Shown: positions 33,837-43,936 of the stretch, one piece after another
Layout: every line of letters starts with the position of its first letter
Numbering within the stretch: position 1 is the first letter of the stretch
DNA from: Actinomycetota bacterium
GTDB lineage: Bacteria > Actinomycetota > Acidimicrobiia > Acidimicrobiales > Ilumatobacteraceae
Length of the DNA stretch: 64,000 bases
Assembly: GCA_016700055.1 (NCBI GenBank)
Contig: CP064997.1
Coordinates: forward strand, 806,001-870,000
Reading direction: 5' to 3'
Translations under genes and position numbers: made by a program
Notes under the pieces: model-generated
Told to the model about the DNA's origin: nothing
Database searches by the model: none
The model's input: the letters and a program-made list of their open reading frames with translations, nothing else

Positions 33837-34424
33837 ATGCGTACCAGCAGACGAGTGGCGATGTTGACGGGGTCGGTGACAGCAGTGGCGGCGGCAACCT
33901 TTGCGTTCAGTGCGCCGAGCAGTGCGCGTAACCCCGTCGCGGTGGCCGAGCTCCGCGATGCTGCCGGCCAAGCGGTCGGCAAGGTCCACTTCCGGCTCAA
34001 CGACGGTCGCGTGGTCGGTCAGATCGAGGTTCGCCTGCCCGCGGACTCGAGCCGCTTCCACGGCTTCCACATCCACGCCAACAACGACCCGGCCAACGGT
34101 GCCGGTTGTGTCGGCCCGGCCTTCACCTCGGCCGATGGCCACTGGAACCCGACCAGCGCGGGCCACGGCAGTCACAGCGGCGACATGCCGCCGCTGGTGC
34201 TCGGTCCTGGTGGACGCAGCCGGGCCGAGTTCGACCTCGGCCACCTCACCCCCGGTGAGATCGTCGGGCTCGCGGTCATCGTCCACGCCGGCGCCGACAA
34301 CCTGGCCAACATCCCGACCCGCTACAGCGCGGCCGGTGTTCCCGGCCCGGATGCGACCACACTCGCCACCGGTGACGCCGGCGGCCGGCACGCGTGCGGG
34401 GTGATCGAGGCGCGCGGCCGCTGA
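33837..34424 (+). CDS. sodC: Secreted Cu/Zn superoxide dismutase
   Basis: 195 residues with an N-terminal signal peptide ending near SAPSSA. All metal ligands can be seen: GFHIHAN (two Cu His), HWNP (bridging His), AGHGSHSGD (Zn His, His and Asp) and VIVHAGAD (Cu His). Cysteines in GAGCVG and RHACGV would form the family disulfide. It dismutates superoxide outside the cytoplasm. An AGGAGG lies 5 bases before the ATG. The downstream gene follows after 53 bases. Confidence 0.92.
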   Translation: MRTSRRVAMLTGSVTAVAAATFAFSAPSSARNPVAVAELRDAAGQAVGKVHFRLNDGRVVGQIEVRLPADSSRFHGFHIHANNDPANGAGCVGPAFTSADGHWNPTSAGHGSHSGDMPPLVLGPGGRSRAEFDLGHLTPGEIVGLAVIVHAGADNLANIPTRYSAAGVPGPDATTLATGDAGGRHACGVIEARGR

Positions 34425-34477
34425 TCGAGTGCTGGAAGACTCTGGCACTGCGTGCCCGACGACGAGAGGGGTAGCGC

Positions 34478-35950
34478 ATGACAGTGACTTCACCGACCGA
34501 GGCCTTTCCAGCGCCCGGACCCGGAGGCTGGCGGCGCCTCGCCGACCACTTCCCCCGGGCGCTGACGGCCGAGTACCAGTGCCTCTACGCCAGCACGTGC
34601 CCGCCGGGCATGGCGTCGTACATGGAGCGCTACGGCGTCGTGGCCCGCACTCTCGACGTCGCCGTCGTCCGGGGGCACCTCTACATCACGCCGGTGCCAC
34701 TTGCCGGGCCGCGCGAATCGCGGCGCTCGCCTCCGCGCGCGCTCGTGTGGATGCTGTCGCGGCTGCACCCGGCGTTCCGCCGTCGCACCCGAGCGGCGCG
34801 CGCCGCGCTCGCAGCTCGACCGTGGCGAGCGGTCACCGATCACTGGTTCACGGTCGAGCGCGACGAGTGGCGGCGGCGCAACACCGAGGTCGAGAACGTC
34901 GACCCGGCCGGGCTCGACGCAACGCGGCTGGCCGATCACCTCCGCGCCTGCCACCGGCTCGTCACCAGCGGCTACCTGCGTCACTTCGAGCTGCACGGCG
35001 ACGACCTGCTGCCCGTCGGATTGCTGATCGCCCGTTGCCAGGAGTGGGGCGTTGATCCCGCTTTGGCGAGCGGGGCGCTCGCCGGAGCATCGAGAGCACC
35101 CCACGCCTCGGAGGTGTCCGGGTGGATGCTCGTCACCGGGTACGACCTGGACTGCCTCACCTGGAACGAGCTGGGCGACACTGCCGGAGTTGCGGTACCC
35201 GGTCACCCGCACCCCGTCGACCTCAGGCAGCACGTTCGCGCCGAACACCACGCCGAGCTCGCGGTGCTGGTGGCCGACGCCTGCCGCGCGGCCGAACTGC
35301 GTGACGACAACGGCGCGATCACCGGTGCTTGGCCGATGGGACTGCTGCGCCGCGCGATGCTCGCCGCCGGCGACCTGCTGTGCCCGGCGGATCCGACGTT
35401 GGCTGTGGAAGCAACCGTCGACGAGCTCGTGTCGCTGCTCACCGGCGCCGGAGGGCTCACCCGCGTGGAGCTCGACCGCCGTCGTCGGCAGCGTCTCGCC
35501 GACTCCGCGCTCGACGCACCACCGGCGATCGGCCCCGAGCTCGCCATCCCGCCGCTCGACGCGCTGCCGCGGCCATTGGCACTGATCGGCGCCGCGCAAC
35601 TCGCCGCTGCCGACCACATGCTCGGCGACGGTCATCCCGTCGGCATCGGTACCGACTGCTACACCGGCCGGGCGCTGGTGGTCGACGACCCCACCGTGGC
35701 GATGGACGCCTTCGAGCCCGGCGACGTGGTCGTCACCGCCGCCACCAGCCCGTCGTGGAACACGGTGCTCGCGCACGCCGGGGCACTGGTCACCGCCACC
35801 GGAGGCCTCGTGTCACACGCGGCCATCACCGCCCGCGAGCTCGGCATCCCGGCTGTCATCGGCGATCCCACCGCGTGCCGGCGGCTGCGTACCGGCGCCA
35901 CCGTCACGGTCGACCCGATCAATGCCACCGTCGTCACTCTCGGCGATTGA
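34478..35950 (+). CDS. PEP-utiliser mobile-domain protein lacking ATP-grasp domain
   Basis: 490 residues. Only the last ~90 residues are recognisable: the swivelling phosphohistidine domain of PEP-utilising enzymes, with the catalytic His in GGLVSHAAITARELGIPAVIG. In rifampicin phosphotransferase or PEP synthase this domain shuttles phosphate between an ATP-grasp site and a second site. Here the preceding ~390 residues are helical and Leu/Arg/Asp-rich, with no ATP-grasp motif that I can see. A GAGAGGGG site precedes the ATG. It may need a partner kinase or have a new activity. Confidence 0.72.
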   Translation: MTVTSPTEAFPAPGPGGWRRLADHFPRALTAEYQCLYASTCPPGMASYMERYGVVARTLDVAVVRGHLYITPVPLAGPRESRRSPPRALVWMLSRLHPAFRRRTRAARAALAARPWRAVTDHWFTVERDEWRRRNTEVENVDPAGLDATRLADHLRACHRLVTSGYLRHFELHGDDLLPVGLLIARCQEWGVDPALASGALAGASRAPHASEVSGWMLVTGYDLDCLTWNELGDTAGVAVPGHPHPVDLRQHVRAEHHAELAVLVADACRAAELRDDNGAITGAWPMGLLRRAMLAAGDLLCPADPTLAVEATVDELVSLLTGAGGLTRVELDRRRRQRLADSALDAPPAIGPELAIPPLDALPRPLALIGAAQLAAADHMLGDGHPVGIGTDCYTGRALVVDDPTVAMDAFEPGDVVVTAATSPSWNTVLAHAGALVTATGGLVSHAAITARELGIPAVIGDPTACRRLRTGATVTVDPINATVVTLGD

Positions 35951-35970
35951 GCGAGTCGGTCGCCGCGGAT

Positions 35971-36642
35971 TCAGCAAGCGTCGCAGCACACCTCGCCGTG
36001 CCAGGCTGCGCGACCCTCACGGACCGCGAGCGCGGCGATCGCGAGCGCGGCGACGGGATCGGCCCACCACCAGCCGAGCAGGCTGTTGGCGAGCAGCCCG
36101 GCGAGGAGCACGGCGGACAGGTAGCTGCAGAGCATGGTCTGGCCGCTGTCGGCGACCACCGTCCGGCTCGCCAGGCGACGTCCGAGGCGTCGCTTGGCGG
36201 TCGCGAGGACAGGCATCACGACGAGCGAGGTGGCCGCCAGGATGATGCCGACGAGCGATTCGTCGGGAGACGAGCGGGTGGCCAGATCCCACACCGACTG
36301 GGCGACGATGTACCCGGCGAAGACGAAGAAGCTGCCCGCGATCAGCCTGAGGGCACGTTCCTCGCGGTGGACGTTGTCGGTGCCGGAGAACTGCCAGACG
36401 ACCACGACCGCCGAACCGACCTCGACGACGGAGTTCAGCCCGAACCCGATCAGCGCGATCGAGCTCGCGGCCGCACCGCTGCCGATGGCGACGACCGCTT
36501 CGAGGCTGTTCCACACGATCGTCGCCCACGCCAGCACCAGCGCCTGGCGCCGCCAGCGGGTCCGGCGCCCGCTTTCCAAAGTTCTCGGTCGGATTTGTGA
36601 CACATAGCGCGACTCATCCGACCGAGAACTGGGGGTGGTCAC
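35971..36642 (-). CDS. CDF-like cation transporter with mini-element-derived N-terminus
   Basis: 223 residues, five or six hydrophobic helices. The layout follows cation diffusion facilitators, but the metal-site positions are altered: GLNSVVEVGS in helix 2 and ADSGQTMLCSYLS in helix 5 replace the usual HxxxD/DxxxD patterns. The C-terminus is CCDAC. Transport of a metal ion is therefore uncertain. The GTG at 36642 overlaps the LLM-gene stop (GTGA), and residues 5-20 are encoded by the inserted 49-bp mini-element. Without it, the next plausible start would be internal. Confidence 0.72.
   Translation of the reverse strand: MTTPSSRSDESRYVSQIRPRTLESGRRTRWRRQALVLAWATIVWNSLEAVVAIGSGAAASSIALIGFGLNSVVEVGSAVVVVWQFSGTDNVHREERALRLIAGSFFVFAGYIVAQSVWDLATRSSPDESLVGIILAATSLVVMPVLATAKRRLGRRLASRTVVADSGQTMLCSYLSAVLLAGLLANSLLGWWWADPVAALAIAALAVREGRAAWHGEVCCDAC
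36581..36629. mobile_element. 49-bp palindromic mini-element (MITE), copy 2
   Basis: The same 49 bases as at 5949-5997 but in reverse orientation, differing at only two positions (both in the segment next to one arm). It lies inside the first 21 codons of the CDF-like gene and keeps them open. Its arms and inner segments match the two ends of the IS30-type element at 16387-17654. Confidence 0.82.
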
Positions 36643-37511
36643 GGACCTAGATCGGCGAGGGCGGGGGCGACGCGCTCCATCAGCTCGGTCGTGAAGGCCA
36701 CGGGGTCACCTCTTGGAATGACCTCGACGGTGGAGATGCCGAGCTGCGCGTAGTCGGCCATCGTGGACACGAACCCGTCGGGGTCATCGAGTGGGTTGCC
36801 CATGGCGAGGAGCGTGCGTTCGATGGCAGCGGGCTCGCGGCCTTCTGCTTCGCAGTGCCGGTCGAGCACGGCGAGCTTGCCGGCGACCTCGTCTGGCGAC
36901 GCGGCGAACAGGTTGCAGGCATCCGCGTAGCGAGCGACGAGCCGGAGCGTCTTGCGCTCGCCACCGCCTCCGACGAGGATCCGCGGTCGGGGCGAACTGA
37001 TCGGCGGCGGTGAGCAGATCGTCTCGGCCAGCTGGTAGTGCCGGCCTTCGTACGGCCCGTCGTTGTCGCTCCACATCTGCAAGCAGATCTGCAGCGTCTC
37101 CTCCAGACGCTCGAACCGCTCGGCGACTGGCGGGAACGCCACGCCGAGGCCGCGGTGCTCGCGCTCGTACCACGCGGCACCGATGCCCAGTTGGGCGCGG
37201 CCACCCGAGAGCACGTCGAGGGTGGTGACGATCTTGGCCAGCAGCCCGGGATGGCGATAGGTGACGCCGGTGACGAGGAGGCCGAGGCGCATGCGCTCGG
37301 TCCGCCCGGCGAGGAATCCGAGGGTGGTGTAGCCCTCGAGCATCGGATCGGTTGCCGGCGCCATCATCTCCATCTGGAACCAGTGGTCCATGACGGTGAA
37401 GGTCGACGCGCCGCCCTCCTCGGCGATCTCCGCCGTCTCGGCCAGTGTGGGGCCGATCGACTCCGGGGCGCCGGGGAGGGTGAAGTCGACGAAGTGGATC
37501 CCGAGCTGCAT
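36639..37511 (-). CDS. LLM-class (F420-dependent type) oxidoreductase
   Basis: 290 residues. MQLGIHFVDFTLPG, VMDHWFQM, AGRTERMRLGLLVTGVTYRHPGLLAK, LSGGRAQLGIGAAWYEREH and ILVGGGGERKTLRL are typical of luciferase-like F420-dependent enzymes. It would oxidise or reduce an unidentified organic substrate with F420. AAGGAGA lies 5 bases before the ATG. Its stop overlaps the CDF-like start. Confidence 0.88.
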   Translation of the reverse strand: MQLGIHFVDFTLPGAPESIGPTLAETAEIAEEGGASTFTVMDHWFQMEMMAPATDPMLEGYTTLGFLAGRTERMRLGLLVTGVTYRHPGLLAKIVTTLDVLSGGRAQLGIGAAWYEREHRGLGVAFPPVAERFERLEETLQICLQMWSDNDGPYEGRHYQLAETICSPPPISSPRPRILVGGGGERKTLRLVARYADACNLFAASPDEVAGKLAVLDRHCEAEGREPAAIERTLLAMGNPLDDPDGFVSTMADYAQLGISTVEVIPRGDPVAFTTELMERVAPALADLGP

Positions 37512-37558
37512 CTCGTCTCCTTGTGCGGGCGGCGGGCGACGGCGTCGATGCGGGTCGG

Positions 37559-37597
37559 CCTCAGGTCCCGGCCCGGTTTGCGGACCGGGACCTGAGG
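37559..37597 (-). terminator. Strong hairpin at the end of the pyrimidine/ABC operon
   Basis: A perfect 13-base inverted repeat (CCTCAGGTCCCGG / CCGGGACCTGAGG) with a 13-base loop, just past the substrate-binding-protein stop. It lacks a clear U-tract but is the strongest stem in the window. It separates the operon from the LLM gene downstream. Confidence 0.7.
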
Positions 37598-37620
37598 ATC
37601 ACCGCGTCAGTCGGGTGGGG

Positions 37621-38838
37621 TCAGCCACCGCCTTCGTTGAGGGTGACCTCGATCGGTTCGAAACCCTCACCGTTCAGGTCGACGTCGAGCTCGGCGAGCA
37701 TCGCGTGGGCCTCAGTGATGATGTCGTTGGTCCAGGCCGTGCCTTCGACCGGCTTGGTGAGCACGGTCTGACCGTCGAGGTTCTTCGTGTTGGTGGCGAT
37801 GTCGACCGTGCGGTCCCACGCCTCTTCCTCGATGAAGCCGACCCCGCCGGAAGCGGGCCAGATGAGCTTGTTGACCTCGTTCATCTGCCACAGCTGATGG
37901 CTGGCGCCGAGCTGGGAGCCCTTGGCCACGACGATGTCCGCGCACTCCTGCACGTTGTCGCGGCAGTACGCCCAGCCCTGGAGCGAGGCGGCGACGAACT
38001 TGACCGCTGTCGCCCGGTAGGCGTCGTCGGAGGCCAGCTTGGCTCCGTCGGCCCAGATCGCGTCCTGCAGCATGCCGACGCCGACCTCTTCGTACGAGAT
38101 CACGTTGAAGTCGTCGGCGGTGTACAGCTCACCGGTGTCGGGGTTGACGGCTTCGAGCACCTGCGCGTACTCGTTGTAGGTCATCGCCTCGGCGGCGTCG
38201 ATGTCGCCGTCGAGCAGGGCCAGCATGTCGAACTGCTGCTGCACGAGGGTGACGTCGGCGGCCGGGTCGAGCCCGGCTTCGGTGATCGCGGCGAACACCT
38301 CGTACTCGTTACCGAAGCCCCAGTTGCCGATGTTCTTGCCCTCGAAGTCTGCGGGTTCGGTGATGTCCTTGTCGACGAAGGACACCTGCAGGGTGCCCGA
38401 GCGCTGGAACACCTGGGCGATGTTCACCACGTCGCCGCCCGCTTCACGAACGGTGAGCGCGCGCGGCACCCAGGAGACGGCGAAGTCGACCGCACCGTCG
38501 GCGAGCTGCTGGGCCGGCTGGATGTCGACCGCGCCCTCGACGATCTCGACCTCGAGGCACTGCGCCTCGTAGAGACCCTTGTCGACGGCGGCCAGGTAGC
38601 CGGCGAACTGCGCCTGGATGTACCACTGGAGCTGGAGCTTCACCGGCGTCAGCTCCGCGCACTCGCCGCCGGGGGCGTCGGTGCTCGGGGCGTCGGTGCT
38701 CGGCGCGTCGGTGCTCGGAGCGTCTGTGCTCGGAGCGTCGGTGCTGTCGGTACCACCGTCGTCGCCGCCGCACGAAGCGACGAACAGCGTCAGCGCGACG
38801 GCGCCGGCGGTGAGCATCTTGGAACGTCGATGCGTCAT
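37621..38838 (-). CDS. ABC transporter substrate-binding lipoprotein (NMT1/THI5-like)
   Basis: 405 residues. A lipoprotein signal (ALTLFVASCGG, lipidated Cys ~23) is followed by an Asp/Thr/Pro/Ser linker of five TDAPS units (15-bp DNA repeats), then a periplasmic-type binding domain starting VKLQLQWYIQAQFAGYLAAVDKGLYE. That opening is characteristic of NMT1/THI5-like proteins, which bind pyrimidine-like or aromatic heterocycles. Being the last gene of a pyrimidine-catabolic operon, a pyrimidine base or hydantoin ligand is likely. GGGGAGAGGA precedes the ATG at 38838. Confidence 0.88.
   Translation of the reverse strand: MTHRRSKMLTAGAVALTLFVASCGGDDGGTDSTDAPSTDAPSTDAPSTDAPSTDAPGGECAELTPVKLQLQWYIQAQFAGYLAAVDKGLYEAQCLEVEIVEGAVDIQPAQQLADGAVDFAVSWVPRALTVREAGGDVVNIAQVFQRSGTLQVSFVDKDITEPADFEGKNIGNWGFGNEYEVFAAITEAGLDPAADVTLVQQQFDMLALLDGDIDAAEAMTYNEYAQVLEAVNPDTGELYTADDFNVISYEEVGVGMLQDAIWADGAKLASDDAYRATAVKFVAASLQGWAYCRDNVQECADIVVAKGSQLGASHQLWQMNEVNKLIWPASGGVGFIEEEAWDRTVDIATNTKNLDGQTVLTKPVEGTAWTNDIITEAHAMLAELDVDLNGEGFEPIEVTLNEGGG
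38675..38749. repeat. 15-bp tandem repeat x5 in the lipoprotein linker
   Basis: Five near-identical copies of GCGTCGGTGCTCGGG encode the TDAPS linker that spaces the binding domain from its lipid anchor. Linker length could vary between strains. Confidence 0.9.
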
Positions 38839-38924
38839 GGGTTGTTGGTCCTCTCCCCCGTGGGGCGCTGCCCCAGGATCTCTGGTGTCTTGTCCATTGT
38901 GGCGCCTCGGCAGATGCCTTTGGT

Positions 38925-39716
38925 TCACGCTCTGCCCTCGGCGCGTGTGCTGCCCCCACCTGGGGTGGCGGCAGTCTCCAACATGATGGAGATCAGGTAG
39001 AACGCCAGCCCGAGCAGACATGCACCTAGCACGTATGCCCACGCGAGCGCGTTCTTCGAAGTCGACGTGTTGCTCGAGATCGCATAGCCGAGCCCGTTCT
39101 GCGAGCCGCCGAAGTACTCGCTGACGAACGCGGTGATGACCGACAGCGGGGCGGCGATCTTCAGGGCCGTGAACAGGTACGGCACCGCATTCGGCACCCT
39201 GACCTTGCGCAGGATCTCGGTGTCGCTCGCCGCGTACGACCGCATCAGCTCGAGCTGGGTGTTGCTCACCTGGGTGAGCCCCTTCGCGACGTTCACGAGC
39301 ACGACGAAGTAGACGACGAGGGTGACCATCAGCCGCCGCGGCACCTCGCTGGTGATCGCGAACATGTTGTTGAACACCGCCACCAACACGAAGATCGGGA
39401 TGGCGTTGAGCGCGATCGCGAGCGGGGTGACGACGTCGTTCAGCACGCGGAACCGGCTGAGGATGAAGCTCATCGCCACACCGAGCACCGTGCCGATCAG
39501 GAGACCGATGAATGCGTTCGTCCCCGACACCTTCACCGCGTCCCAGATGTTGCCGAGGTTGTCGGTGAACTCGTCGAAGATGCGTGAGGGAGGCGCCAGG
39601 AAGTAGGGCTTCAGGTCGAACACCTTGACCACCGCCTCCCACAGCGCCACGAAGCCGATGCCGAAGACCACCGGCGGCCAGATGCGCCTGGCGGTGGAGG
39701 CGAACGAAGCGTTCAC
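38925..39716 (-). CDS. ABC transporter permease 1 (NitT/TauT type)
   Basis: 263 residues, about six helices. The EAA loop is GLTQVSNTQLELMRSYAASDTEILRKVRVPNAVPYLFTALK. This is the NitT/TauT-type permease fold that pairs with NMT1-like binding proteins. GTG at 39716 overlaps the ATPase stop (GTGA). The lipoprotein gene follows 86 bases later. Confidence 0.88.
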   Translation of the reverse strand: MNASFASTARRIWPPVVFGIGFVALWEAVVKVFDLKPYFLAPPSRIFDEFTDNLGNIWDAVKVSGTNAFIGLLIGTVLGVAMSFILSRFRVLNDVVTPLAIALNAIPIFVLVAVFNNMFAITSEVPRRLMVTLVVYFVVLVNVAKGLTQVSNTQLELMRSYAASDTEILRKVRVPNAVPYLFTALKIAAPLSVITAFVSEYFGGSQNGLGYAISSNTSTSKNALAWAYVLGACLLGLAFYLISIMLETAATPGGGSTRAEGRA

Positions 39717-40513
39717 CTGTCGTCGACCCCCCGCGCTCGGGCAGCGGATTCGATGCCGCGCAACGCCTCACGGACCTCGGTGATCTTCTTGAAGAAGCCG
39801 GCGTCCTCGCGCGTGTCGAGGTCGCGCTCCGCGCCGAGGTCGACGGTGACCACGTCGGAGATGCGTCCCGGGCGGGGCGACATCACCACCACCCGCGTCG
39901 ACAGGTACACCGCCTCGGGGATGCTGTGCGTCACGAACACGACCGTGCTTGCCGTGGCCCGACAGATGCGCAACAACTCGGCCTGCATGTGCTCTCGCGT
40001 CATCTCGTCGAGCGCCCCGAACGGCTCGTCCATCAGCAACAGCGGCGGGTGCGCGGCGAGGGCCCGCGCGATGGCGACGCGCTGCTGCATGCCGCCGGAC
40101 AGCTGCCAGGGCATGTGGTCGGCGAACTCGGGCAGCTTCACGAGCTGGAGCATCTCGATCGCCCGGGCACGCCGCTTGGCCCTGTCCCAGCCCTTCAACT
40201 CGAGCGGGAGCTCGATGTTCTTGGCCACCGTGCGCCAGTCGAAGAGCCCGGACTGCTGGAACGCCATGCCGTAGTCCTGATCGAGACGTGCCTGTCGGGC
40301 GGGCTTGCCGTTCACCAGCACGTGGCCTGCCGTTGGCTCGGTGAGGTTCGCGACCAGCCGCAGCAGCGTCGACTTCCCACACCCGGAGGGACCGATCAGC
40401 GACACGAACTCGCCCGGCTCGATCACCAGGTCGACGTCGCGCAGCGCGTCGACCGCATTCGGTCGTCCGGCGTTGAACACCTTGCAGAGCTGGCTCAGCT
40501 CGACCGCGCTCAT
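39713..40513 (-). CDS. ABC transporter ATPase (NitT/TauT type)
   Basis: 266 residues. Walker A GPSGCGKST, Q-loop MAFQQSGLFDWRTV, signature QLSGGMQQRVAIARAL, Walker B LLLMDEPFGALDEMTRE and switch FVTHSIPEAVYLS. It energises import by the flanking permeases. ATG at 40513 overlaps the permease 2 stop (ATGA). Confidence 0.93.
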   Translation of the reverse strand: MSAVELSQLCKVFNAGRPNAVDALRDVDLVIEPGEFVSLIGPSGCGKSTLLRLVANLTEPTAGHVLVNGKPARQARLDQDYGMAFQQSGLFDWRTVAKNIELPLELKGWDRAKRRARAIEMLQLVKLPEFADHMPWQLSGGMQQRVAIARALAAHPPLLLMDEPFGALDEMTREHMQAELLRICRATASTVVFVTHSIPEAVYLSTRVVVMSPRPGRISDVVTVDLGAERDLDTREDAGFFKKITEVREALRGIESAARARGVDDR

Positions 40514-41403
40514 GAAACCGACTCCTGCGGGCGGTTGCGCATCATGAACGCGTCGAACGCGGCGACGAGCCCGGCCATCACCAGGCCGAGCACCGCGGCA
40601 CCGAACACGGCCGTGTAAACCTTGGCCGGATCGCTCGTCGCCTGACGTGAGTACTCGATGATCAGTCGGCCGATGCCGCCTTTCAACCCGGTGGAGATCT
40701 CGGCCACGACCACCCCGACGACCGCCGCCGAACCCGCCAACTTCAACGCCGGGACCAGATGAGGCACGGCGGAGGGGAAGCGGAGCTTGAACAGCGTCTG
40801 GCGCCACGTGGCGGCGTAGCTGTCCATCAGCTCCAGCGAGGCCTGCGGCGCGGAGGACAGCCCCTTCAGCGTGCCGACCGCGATCGGGAAGAACGCGAGG
40901 AACGCGCCGAGCACCGAGGCGGAGAGCCAGCGGGGCCACACCCAGTCGCCGATCTGCAGCTTGCCGCCCCAGCTGACCACGAGCGGGGCGAGCGCGATGA
41001 GCGGCACCGTCTGGGAGATGACGAGGTACGGCAGCAGGCCGCGCTCGACCACGCGAAAGCGCGACATCAACACTGCGAGCCCGAGGCCGACGACGATGCC
41101 GATCGCCAGACCGACGGCCGCGAGGCGGAACGAATACCACGCGCCCGACAGCACGACGGCGAGGATGCTGCGCTCCGACCCACGGCGCTCCGGGTCGGCG
41201 AGGCGTGACACCATCTCCCACACGTGGGGCATCGCCGTGTCGTTCGCGCGGGGAAGGATGCGCCAACCGAGGATCTCGCCGCCGTCTTGCGGGCCGAGCA
41301 CCTTGTACAGCTCCCAGCCAAGGGCGACGAGGCCGAGGGCGAGGGCGAACATCGCCATCCGCCGGAGCCGGGCGCGTGACTTCGACGCTGTGGCAGAGCT
41401 CAC
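40510..41403 (-). CDS. ABC transporter permease 2 (NitT/TauT type)
   Basis: 297 residues, about six helices, EAA loop QASLELMDSYAATWRQTLFKLRFPSAVPHLVPALK. A long extracytoplasmic loop lies after helix 1 (GPQDGGEILGWRILPRAND). With permease 1 it would make a heterodimeric channel. GTG at 41403 overlaps the LLM gene stop (GTGA). Confidence 0.88.
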   Translation of the reverse strand: MSSATASKSRARLRRMAMFALALGLVALGWELYKVLGPQDGGEILGWRILPRANDTAMPHVWEMVSRLADPERRGSERSILAVVLSGAWYSFRLAAVGLAIGIVVGLGLAVLMSRFRVVERGLLPYLVISQTVPLIALAPLVVSWGGKLQIGDWVWPRWLSASVLGAFLAFFPIAVGTLKGLSSAPQASLELMDSYAATWRQTLFKLRFPSAVPHLVPALKLAGSAAVVGVVVAEISTGLKGGIGRLIIEYSRQATSDPAKVYTAVFGAAVLGLVMAGLVAAFDAFMMRNRPQESVS

Positions 41404-42428
41404 GACTTCGCCAGCAGATGGTCGGCGATGAGCGGCATCACCTTTTCGCCGTACGCGTGCAGGGTCTCGTCCTTGGCATCGTGCTGCAGATAGATGGCGA
41501 ACTGGTCGACGCCGAGCTGCTTCAGCTCGAGCAGCCGCCGGGCCTGCTCCTCGACGGGGCCGAGCAGGCAGAACCGGTCGACGATCTCGTCGGGCACGAA
41601 GGCCGCGTGGACGTTGCCGGCCTGGCCGTGCTCGTTGTAGTCGTAGCCCTGGCGCCCGGCGATGTAGTCGGTGAGCGCCTTGGGCACCTGCCCCGAGTCG
41701 CCGTAGCGGGCGACGATGTCGGCGACGTGGTTGCCGACCATCCCGCCGAACCAGCGGCACTGCTCGCGGGCGTGCGCGAGGCCGGCGGCGGAGCCGTCGG
41801 TGACGTAGGCGGGCGCAGCGACGCAGATGGTCAGCGACTCGGGGTCACGCCCCGCACCGGCGGCGGCCTTCTTCACCGAATCGATCGTCCAGGCGACGAT
41901 GTCGGGGTCGGCCAGCTGCAGGATGAACCCGTCGCCGACCTCGCCGGTGAGCGCGAGCGCCTTCGGGCCGTAGGCGGCCACCCACACCTCGCACCGGCTC
42001 TGCGCGGCCCAGGGGAAGCGGATGGTGGAGCCCTTGTATTCGACGCCATGCCCGTTCGCGAGCTCACGGATGACGTGCACCGCCTCGCGCAGGGTGCCGA
42101 GTGTGGTCGGGCTGCCGTTCGTCACCCTCACCGCCGAGTCGCCGCGGCCGATGCCGATCACCGTGCGGTTGCCGAACATCTCGTTCAGCGTGGCAAAGAC
42201 GCTGGCCGTCACCGTCCAGTCGCGGGTGGCCGGGTTGGTGACCATCGGGCCGACCGTCACGTTGCGTGTGGCGGCGAGGATCTGGCTGTAGATGACGTAC
42301 GGCTCCTGCCACAGGATGTGGCTGTCGAAGGTCCACACGTGCGAGAAGCCGTACATGTCGGCCTTCTTGGCGAGATCGACCACCCGCGCGCTGGGCGGCG
42401 TGGTCTGCAGGACGACTCCGAGGTCCAT
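41400..42428 (-). CDS. LLM-class F420-dependent oxidoreductase of the pyrimidine operon
   Basis: 342 residues from MDLGVVLQTTPPSARVVDLAKKADMYGF. RNVTVGPMVTNPATRDWTVTAS, FGNRTVIGIGRGDSAVRV and EVWVAAYGPKALALTGEVGDGFI mark the luciferase-like F420 fold. Members of this subgroup are found beside dihydropyrimidinase genes, so it may be a reductive or oxidative step on a pyrimidine, perhaps replacing the missing dihydropyrimidine dehydrogenase; that is inference. The frame is open upstream but that part overlaps mmsA. It is translationally coupled to permease 2. Confidence 0.85.
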   Translation of the reverse strand: MDLGVVLQTTPPSARVVDLAKKADMYGFSHVWTFDSHILWQEPYVIYSQILAATRNVTVGPMVTNPATRDWTVTASVFATLNEMFGNRTVIGIGRGDSAVRVTNGSPTTLGTLREAVHVIRELANGHGVEYKGSTIRFPWAAQSRCEVWVAAYGPKALALTGEVGDGFILQLADPDIVAWTIDSVKKAAAGAGRDPESLTICVAAPAYVTDGSAAGLAHAREQCRWFGGMVGNHVADIVARYGDSGQVPKALTDYIAGRQGYDYNEHGQAGNVHAAFVPDEIVDRFCLLGPVEEQARRLLELKQLGVDQFAIYLQHDAKDETLHAYGEKVMPLIADHLLAKS

Positions 42429-42439
42429 GTGGCGCTCCG

Positions 42440-43924
<1,485 letters not shown>

Positions 43925-43936
43925 CGGTCTCCTCCT

